From the NCBI GenBank assembly GCA_021786915.1, contig JAJYMP010000193.1:1-5976 (forward strand): a stretch of DNA of 5,976 nt. The letters are read 5' to 3'. Below the pieces are notes generated by a model. That model made no database searches. It saw only the letters and a program-made list of their open reading frames with translations, and was not told the DNA's origin. This DNA is from Chloroflexota bacterium (GTDB lineage: Bacteria; Chloroflexota; Limnocylindria; Limnocylindrales; CSP1-4). Below are positions 1 to 5,976 of the stretch, in pieces. Both the position numbers and the translations under genes were made by a program. Position 1 is the first letter of the stretch. The number at the start of each line of letters is the position of its first letter.

Positions 1-151
1 GAGCGTGCGCGTCACGGATGGGCCGTTCGCGGAGTTCATCGGAACCGTGGACGAGGTCAACCCCGAGCGCAACAAGCTCAAGGTCCTCGTGAGCATCTTC
101 GGCCGCGAGACGCCGGTCGAGCTCGACTTCCTGCAAGTCGAGAAACTGTAG
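1..151 (+). CDS. nusG: Transcription termination/antitermination factor NusG, C-terminal end (partial)
   Basis: Only the last 49 codons are present; the reading frame starts at base 2 and stops with TAG at 149-151. The translation ([20 protein letters not shown]... ending LDFLQVEKL) is the KOW domain of NusG: the conserved V-x-V-x-x-G-P-F start, the G-T-V-D-E-V turn and the final strands that close the small beta-barrel. In the family the N-terminal NGN domain, outside this window, binds the RNA polymerase clamp and suppresses pausing. The KOW domain contacts Rho or ribosomal protein S10 and so couples transcription to termination or translation. Its place directly before rplK is the usual bacterial one, and the 24-nt gap with no visible promoter or terminator suggests co-transcription with rplK. 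Identification is firm. The left edge is cut by the window, not by mutation. Confidence 0.96.
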   Translation, partial: SVRVTDGPFAEFIGTVDEVNPERNKLKVLVSIFGRETPVELDFLQVEKL

Positions 152-175
152 CGAGGCAGGGAGCGAGCAACCACC

Positions 176-601
176 GTGGCCAAGAAGATCCGTATCGTCC
201 TCACGCTGCAACTGCCGGCCGGCAAGGCAACCCCCGCGCCGCCCGTCGGCACCGCCCTCGGCCCGCACGGCATCAACATCGTCGAGTTCACGAAGAGCTA
301 CAACGAGAAGACCGCTGACAAGCTGGGCCAGGTGATCCCTGCCCAGATCACGATCTTCGAGGACCGCTCCTTCACGTTCGTCCTCAAGACCCCGCCCGCG
401 CCGGACCTCCTGCGCAAGGCGGCGGGGATCGACAAGGGCGCCCAGACGCCGAAGCGCGCCGTGGCCGGCCGCGTGACCCGCGACCAGGTCCGGGCGATCG
501 CCGAGCAGAAGCTGCCCGACCTCAACGTCAACGACGTCGAGGCCGGCATGAAGGTCATCGAGGGCACCGCCCGGAGCATGGGCATCGAGGTCGTCGGCTA
601 G
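176..601 (+). CDS. rplK: 50S ribosomal protein L11
   Basis: The 141-residue product has the standard L11 length and aligns without gaps to E. coli L11 through the N-terminal domain. That domain (about 1-70) holds the proline-rich helix where thiopeptides bind, [13 protein letters not shown] at residues 20-32. The C-terminal domain (about 75-141) binds the 1070-region of 23S rRNA and ends in the typical [13 protein letters not shown]11 forms the base of the GTPase-associated centre, contacting elongation factors and RelA-type factors. Lys3, Lys4 and Lys40, in the region where PrmA methylates E. coli L11, are conserved. The start is GTG at 176, giving the canonical MAKK N-terminus, with AGGGAG at 158-163 and a rather long 12-nt spacer. 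The notable oddity is Thr26: most bacteria have Pro there, and changes at that proline cause thiostrepton resistance. Confidence 0.98.
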   Translation: MAKKIRIVLTLQLPAGKATPAPPVGTALGPHGINIVEFTKSYNEKTADKLGQVIPAQITIFEDRSFTFVLKTPPAPDLLRKAAGIDKGAQTPKRAVAGRVTRDQVRAIAEQKLPDLNVNDVEAGMKVIEGTARSMGIEVVG

Positions 602-611
602 ACCGGCGACG

Positions 612-640
612 CCGCGCGGGAGCCACCCCGGCCCGCGCGG
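612..640 (+). repeat. GC-rich inverted repeat (hairpin) between rplK and rplA
   Basis: CCGCGCGGG at 612-620 pairs perfectly with CCCGCGCGG at 632-640, giving a 9-bp all-GC stem with an 11-nt loop. No U-run follows, so it is not a convincing intrinsic terminator. It may act as an RNA-stability or processing element, or a weak pause. The structure is seen in the sequence; any function is inference. Confidence 0.55.
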
Positions 641-654
641 GCGAGACAGGGGCA

Positions 655-667
655 GGTCCAGAGGACC
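655..667 (+). promoter_or_regulatory. Small hairpin abutting the rplA Shine-Dalgarno
   Basis: GGTCC (655-659), AGA loop, GGACC (663-667) forms a 5-bp stem ending immediately before the rplA ribosome-binding sequence GAGGGAG (668-674). The site itself stays exposed, so the hairpin could tune ribosome access. L1 is known to repress its own operon by binding mRNA in several bacteria, but I cannot match this hairpin to an L1 consensus, so that role is only a possibility. Confidence 0.35.
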
Positions 668-683
668 GAGGGAGAACCGAGCC

Positions 684-1385
684 ATGACCGATCACGGCAA
701 GCGCTACCAGGATGCCGCCAAGCTCGTCGACCACCTGAAGGTCTACGCGCCGGCCGACGCCGTCCTGCTCGTCAAGCAGACCTCGACCGTCAAGTTCAAC
801 GCCTCGGTCGAGGCGCACCTCCGGCTGGGCGTCGACCCGCGCCACGCCGACCAGATGGTCCGCGGCACCGTCGTCCTGCCGCACGGCACGGGCAAGGTCG
901 TCCGGGTCGCCGTCTTCGCCCAGGGCGAGAAGGCCCAGGAGGCCCTCCGCGCCGGCGCCGACGAGGTGGGCGCCGAGGACCTGGTGAAGAAGATCGAGGC
1001 CGGCTGGCTCGAGTTCGATGTCGCCATCGCGACCCCGGACACGATGGGCCAGGTCGGGCGCCTCGGCCGGATCCTCGGTCGGCGCGGGCTGATGCCGAAC
1101 CCCAAGGCCGGCACCGTGACGTTCGACATCGAGCGCGCGGTCAAGGAGGTCAAGGGCGGTCGCGTCGAGTTCAAGGTCGACAAGGGCGCGATCATCCACG
1201 TCCCGTTCGGCAAGGTGAGCTTCGACGACACGCAGCTGGCCGAGAACCTCGTCGCCCTGGTCGACGCGGTCAACCGCGCCAAGCCGTCCGGCGCCAAGGG
1301 CCAGTACCTGCGGACACTGTCCATCGCCTCGACGATGGGACCGGGCGTCCGCGTCGACATCCCCGCGGTGCTCGCGAGCGCGTAG
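684..1385 (+). CDS. rplA: 50S ribosomal protein L1
   Basis: The 233-residue protein has normal length for bacterial L1. It carries the family signature [19 protein letters not shown] at about residues 128-146, and the [21 protein letters not shown] segment near the N-terminus, typical of domain I. L1 binds helices 76-78 of 23S rRNA and forms the mobile stalk that helps release deacylated tRNA from the E site. In E. coli and some other bacteria it also represses translation of the L11-L1 mRNA. The ATG at 684 is preceded by GAGGGAG at 668-674 with a 9-nt spacer, which supports this start. It lies 82 nt after rplK with no visible promoter between, so the two are probably one transcript. No truncation or unusual residue stands out. 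Confidence 0.98.
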   Translation: MTDHGKRYQDAAKLVDHLKVYAPADAVLLVKQTSTVKFNASVEAHLRLGVDPRHADQMVRGTVVLPHGTGKVVRVAVFAQGEKAQEALRAGADEVGAEDLVKKIEAGWLEFDVAIATPDTMGQVGRLGRILGRRGLMPNPKAGTVTFDIERAVKEVKGGRVEFKVDKGAIIHVPFGKVSFDDTQLAENLVALVDAVNRAKPSGAKGQYLRTLSIASTMGPGVRVDIPAVLASA

Positions 1386-1401
1386 GCGCCGGGGACCGCC
1401 A

Positions 1402-1418
1402 GCGGGCACCGGGCCCGC
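1402..1418 (+). repeat. Short GC hairpin just after rplA
   Basis: GCGGGC at 1402-1407 pairs with GCCCGC at 1413-1418 around a 5-nt loop, 16 nt past the rplA stop. It is followed by CCAACAC, not a U-run, so termination here is doubtful. It could protect the 3' end of the rplK-rplA portion of the message or mark a processing point. Confidence 0.4.
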
Positions 1419-1469
1419 CCAACACATGCACGACGCCGCCGAGAGGTGAGCGCCGTCGACAACAAGAAG

Positions 1470-1685
1470 ACGGATCGCCGCAGACAGCCTGCGCCCTTCC
1501 GACGCCGCCGACGCCGCGAGGCGCCGCTGACGCCGGGGGCTTGATCCGCCGGACCGGACCGGATGCCCGCCCCGAGAGGGGGAGGGGACCCGGGGACGCC
1601 GGCGAGCACGCCGAGGCAGAGCACGAGCCACCTCCACGGGTGGGTCGCCCCTGCGTCGCCAGTGGCCCGTCGCAGGGAGGACCGG
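1470..1685 (+). promoter_or_regulatory. Probable L10-leader RNA controlling rplJ-rplL
   Basis: The 368 nt between rplA and rplJ contain no supported gene. The segment GCCGCAGACAGC (1477-1488) resembles the conserved 5' core of L10 leaders (CCGAAGACAG in B. subtilis, from memory). CCTGCG at 1488-1493 can pair with CGCAGG at 1671-1676. Next to that helix, GA 1483-1484 faces GA 1677-1678 with a GCA bulge (1480-1482), and CC 1478-1479 can pair GG 1679-1680. This is the layout of a kink-turn, although the outer helix is only two pairs long and CAG (1485-1487) remains bulged. Inside lie two hairpins with GNRA-type loops: CGCC-GCGA-GGCG (1512-1523) and CCCC-GAGA-GGGG (1570-1581). In known systems the L10-(L12)4 complex binds this RNA and shuts down rplJL when in excess. 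Position and core motif favour this call; exact borders and fold are inferred. Confidence 0.6.
1649..1677 (+). promoter_or_regulatory. Local hairpin competing with the leader's closing helix
   Basis: CCCTGCG at 1649-1655 pairs perfectly with CGCAGGG at 1671-1677 (7 bp, 15-nt loop). The 3' arm is the same segment proposed to close the kink-turn helix with 1488-1493, so the two pairings exclude each other. This could be a regulatory switch, or the local hairpin may simply be the true fold. Confidence 0.45.
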
Positions 1686-1727
1686 CCGAACGGCCGGAAG
1701 ACCCGCCGCCGCGCGCCGGCTGCGCGC
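1682..1727 (+). promoter_or_regulatory. Two strong GC hairpins immediately upstream of the rplJ ribosome-binding site
   Basis: CCGGCC (1682-1687) and GGCCGG (1692-1697) form a 6-bp stem with a GAAC loop. GCGCGC (1711-1716) and GCGCGC (1722-1727) form a second 6-bp stem with a 5-nt loop. Neither is followed by a U-run, so they are not classical terminators. They end 6 nt before the first of two Shine-Dalgarno copies and may keep that site single-stranded or take part in translational control of rplJ. Confidence 0.5.
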
Positions 1728-1732
1728 AGGAG

Positions 1733-1749
1733 CAAGGAGGTCAAGGAGG
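1733..1749 (+). promoter_or_regulatory. Tandem Shine-Dalgarno sequence for rplJ
   Basis: CAAGGAGG occurs twice, at 1733-1740 and 1742-1749, as a 9-nt spaced direct repeat. The near copy leaves only 4 nt before the ATG at 1754 and the far copy leaves 13 nt, so each is off the usual 5-9 nt spacing. Both fix the rplJ start at 1754, against the upstream in-frame TTG at 1541. Confidence 0.8.
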
Positions 1750-1753
1750 CTCG

Positions 1754-2284
1754 ATGCCGACCGAGGCCAAGCGCGAGACGATCGACGCGCTTCGTGTGGA
1801 GCTCAGCGCCAACCGCACGATGATCGTGTCCGAGTACCGCGGCCTCAAGGTGAAGGAGATCAGTGAGATCCGGCGCGCGCTGCGCAAGAGCAGCGTCAGC
1901 TACCGGGTCGTCAAGAACCGCCTGATGCGGATCGCGGCCCAGGACAACGCCGCCGCGAACGCTCTCTCGCCGCTCCTCGTGGGGCCGACGGCAATCGCCT
2001 TCGGCAACGACGAGGCGACGACGGCAAAGGCGGTGCTCGACGCCGTGCGCCCGTTCGCCAAGATCGTCAGGATCACCGGCGGCGTGCTCGGCTCCAGCCG
2101 GATCGACGCCGATGGCGTCACGCGGCTCGCCACCCTGCCCTCGCGCGAGGTTCTCCTCAGCGAGGCGCTGGGCGCCATCACCGCGCCGATGTCCGCCGTT
2201 GCCGGCCTGTTCGACGCCCCGCTGCGGGACGTCGCCGGGCTGGTGGACGCGCTCATCGACAAGCGCGGCGGCGTGGCGGCCTGA
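1754..2284 (+). CDS. rplJ: 50S ribosomal protein L10
   Basis: The 176-residue product begins [14 protein letters not shown], a typical L10 N-terminus. It carries the family core [19 protein letters not shown]...[12 protein letters not shown] at about residues 26-60, which forms the rRNA/L11-binding globular domain. The C-terminal part, about 143-172 ([27 protein letters not shown]), is the long amphipathic helix that holds L7/L12 dimers. Two AGL-containing segments are visible there; whether it carries two or three dimers cannot be decided from sequence alone. L10 anchors the stalk that recruits translation GTPases and, in known systems, represses its own mRNA. An upstream in-frame extension to 1541 was rejected because it is low-complexity, rich in Arg, Pro and Gly, unlike L10, and lies in the structured leader. 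rplL follows after 66 nt with no terminator between, as expected for a co-regulated pair. Confidence 0.97.
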   Translation: MPTEAKRETIDALRVELSANRTMIVSEYRGLKVKEISEIRRALRKSSVSYRVVKNRLMRIAAQDNAAANALSPLLVGPTAIAFGNDEATTAKAVLDAVRPFAKIVRITGGVLGSSRIDADGVTRLATLPSREVLLSEALGAITAPMSAVAGLFDAPLRDVAGLVDALIDKRGGVAA

Positions 2285-2350
2285 CCGGCCCCTTCCCCGA
2301 CGAGACCGAACCGCCCTTCGCGGGCGCCAACTGATGGAGAACTAGCACCC

Positions 2351-2737
2351 ATGGCCACGCTCACCACCACCCAGCTCCTCGAGGCGTTCGAGACGATGAC
2401 CGTCCTCGAGCTCTCCGACTTCAAGAAGGCCTTCGAGGAGAAGTTCGGCGTCACCGCCGCCGCTCCGGTTGCCGCCGCGGCCGCCGCCCCGGCCGCCTCC
2501 GCAGCGGCCGTCGAGGTCGAGGAGCAGACCGAGTTCACGGCGACCCTGACCGAGATCGGCCCCAACAAGATCCCGGTCATCAAGGTCGTCCGCGAGCTGA
2601 CCGGTCTGGGCCTCAAGGAGGCCAAGGACCTCGTCGACGGCGCCCCCAAGGCCGTCAAGGAGGGCGTCTCCAAGGACGAGGCCGAGAAGATCAAGGCCGC
2701 CCTCGAGGACCAGGGCGCCAAGGTCGAGATCAAGTAA
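2351..2737 (+). CDS. rplL: 50S ribosomal protein L7/L12
   Basis: The 128-residue protein has the three-part L7/L12 plan. An N-terminal helical dimerisation domain (about 1-34, [20 protein letters not shown]) is followed by an Ala/Pro-rich hinge (about 35-55). The C-terminal factor-binding domain (about 58-128) contains [20 protein letters not shown] at 73-92. Residues equivalent to E. coli Lys65, Ile69, Lys70, Arg73 and Lys84, which contact EF-G and EF-Tu, are kept (Lys73, Ile77, Lys78, Arg81, Lys92). Pro75 replaces the Ala found in E. coli. The protein forms the flexible multi-copy stalk that recruits GTPases. GGAG at 2336-2339 gives an 11-nt spacer to the ATG, a little long for so highly made a protein. 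Expression is probably tied to rplJ through the L10 leader; a hairpin begins 9 nt after the stop. Confidence 0.98.
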   Translation: MATLTTTQLLEAFETMTVLELSDFKKAFEEKFGVTAAAPVAAAAAAPAASAAAVEVEEQTEFTATLTEIGPNKIPVIKVVRELTGLGLKEAKDLVDGAPKAVKEGVSKDEAEKIKAALEDQGAKVEIK

Positions 2738-2745
2738 GTCCACCA

Positions 2746-2768
2746 GCAGCCGGCCTCGCGTCGGCTGC
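2746..2768 (+). repeat. Hairpin directly after rplL
   Basis: GCAGCCG at 2746-2752 pairs with CGGCTGC at 2762-2768, a 7-bp stem with a 9-nt loop. It starts 9 nt past the rplL stop and is followed by GC-rich sequence, so it is unlikely to terminate by itself. A 3'-protection or processing role for the abundant rplJL message is a reasonable inference. Confidence 0.5.
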
Positions 2769-2820
2769 GCCCGGGGGCCCGCCCCGGCCCGCAAGGCCTG
2801 TCCGCGGAACCCTCGGCCGG

Positions 2821-2848
2821 AGAGAGCCCCGTCTCGGCGGGGCTCTTT
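2821..2848 (+). terminator. Intrinsic terminator or attenuator between rplL and rpoB
   Basis: AGAGCCCCG at 2823-2831 pairs with CGGGGCTCT at 2838-2846 around a 6-nt loop. A G-U pair (2822/2847) and an A-U pair (2821/2848) extend the stem to 11 bp. The descending arm runs into TCTTT then GCGTCTCT, so the U-run is short and interrupted. That fits a leaky terminator better than a complete stop. In E. coli a partial attenuator in the same rplL-rpoB gap lowers polymerase-subunit expression relative to ribosomal proteins; the same job is inferred here. Confidence 0.75.
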
Positions 2849-2907
2849 GCGTCTCTGGTGGATCGGGGGCGAGACCGGGGCGCGTCGCGTGCGGGGTTGC
2901 GCTCGCG

Positions 2908-2924
2908 GGGCGTGCCGCACGCCC
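2908..2924. repeat. Perfect inverted repeat upstream of the rpoB promoter
   Basis: GGGCGTG (2908-2914) and CACGCCC (2918-2924) flank CCG, giving a 7-bp perfect inverted repeat. It lies about 60 bp upstream of the -35 box, between terminator and promoter. It could be a second weak terminator stem (no U-run follows), a binding site for a regulator, or chance in GC-rich DNA. I recognise no known operator. Confidence 0.4.
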
Positions 2925-2985
2925 GGGCAGGCCCCAAGTTGCCGAACCGGCTCTGGGTCGCCACGCATTCGCAACCATGACGCGG

Positions 2986-3013
2986 TTGACACGAGTTGCG
3001 CCAGCGGTATCCT
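2986..3013 (+). promoter_or_regulatory. Predicted vegetative (sigma-70/sigma-A type) promoter for rpoB
   Basis: A perfect TTGACA -35 box (2986-2991) is followed after 16 bp by TATCCT (3008-3013), four of six matches to TATAAT. Transcription would start near 3019-3021, giving a 5' leader of about 53 nt that includes the rpoB Shine-Dalgarno. A consensus -35 box stands out in such GC-rich DNA, and its position after a terminator and before rpoB makes sense. No AT-rich UP-like element is seen upstream. Confidence 0.75.
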
Positions 3014-3057
3014 AGACGGTCTGTGACCTTGCCTCTCCCTGTCCTCCACACTCCGTC

Positions 3058-3063
3058 AAGGAG
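3058..3063 (+). promoter_or_regulatory. rpoB Shine-Dalgarno
   Basis: AAGGAG at 3058-3063 sits 9 nt before the ATG at 3073. A second in-frame ATG at 3091 would be 27 nt away, so 3073 is the preferred start. Confidence 0.8.
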
Positions 3064-3072
3064 CCGTCCTTC

Positions 3073-5976
<2,904 letters not shown>

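Noticed and set aside
1426..1449. Seven-codon leader peptide MHDAAER after rplA
   Set aside because: No Shine-Dalgarno precedes it and it has no run of regulatory codons; an ATG-to-stop this short is expected by chance.
555..1744. Two long minus-strand open frames antisense to rplA and the leader
   Set aside because: Both overlap the certain rplA gene, are Arg/Pro/Ala/Gly-rich without recognisable domains, and are expected in GC-rich DNA.
1541..1753. In-frame upstream extension of rplJ from a TTG start, and an overlapping + frame starting at 1563
   Set aside because: The extension is low-complexity, lies in the structured leader and lacks a ribosome-binding site, while the ATG at 1754 has one and gives the standard L10 N-terminus. 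The other frame is a shadow.
2977..3015. Twelve-codon open frame upstream of rpoB
   Set aside because: It overlaps both boxes of the predicted promoter, so it would not be transcribed from it, and it has no ribosome-binding site.

Overview
This window is a G+C-rich stretch (third codon positions almost all G or C) of the conserved bacterial nusG-rplK-rplA-rplJ-rplL-rpoB cluster. Every gene lies on the + strand. Gene order and protein sequences are plainly bacterial. The L11, L10 and beta-subunit sequences look most like high-GC Chloroflexota, with Actinomycetota as an alternative. That placement comes from remembered family patterns, not a search, and should be held loosely.

Layout. Positions 1-151 hold the last 49 codons of nusG (KOW domain). 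After 24 nt comes rplK (L11, GTG start). An 82-nt gap with two hairpins precedes rplA (L1). A 368-nt non-coding stretch (1386-1753) follows. It carries a short GC hairpin after rplA, a probable L10-leader autoregulatory RNA with a kink-turn-like core, two strong GC hairpins and a duplicated Shine-Dalgarno sequence just ahead of rplJ (L10). After 66 nt comes rplL (L7/L12). The 335-nt gap 2738-3072 holds a hairpin at the rplL stop, a terminator-like hairpin with a weak U-run, a perfect inverted repeat, a good vegetative promoter (TTGACA, 16 bp, TATCCT) and a Shine-Dalgarno sequence. rpoB starts at 3073 and runs off the right edge after 968 codons.

How it works together. NusG and the RNA polymerase beta subunit serve transcription. 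L11 forms the base of the ribosomal GTPase-associated centre, L10 with L7/L12 forms its stalk, and L1 forms the opposite (E-site) stalk. The layout suggests three control blocks: nusG-rplK-rplA read as one message, rplJ-rplL under L10-leader feedback, and rpoB (probably with rpoC beyond the window) separated by a leaky terminator and given its own promoter.

I found no undescribed system. The points worth a second look are local. Two are at antibiotic-target positions: Thr for Pro at L11 residue 26 (thiopeptide site) and Ser at the beta-subunit position equivalent to E. coli His526 (rifamycin site). Others are a roughly 52-residue insertion in the beta subunit, the alternative pairings in the rplJ leader, and the terminator-plus-promoter arrangement before rpoB.
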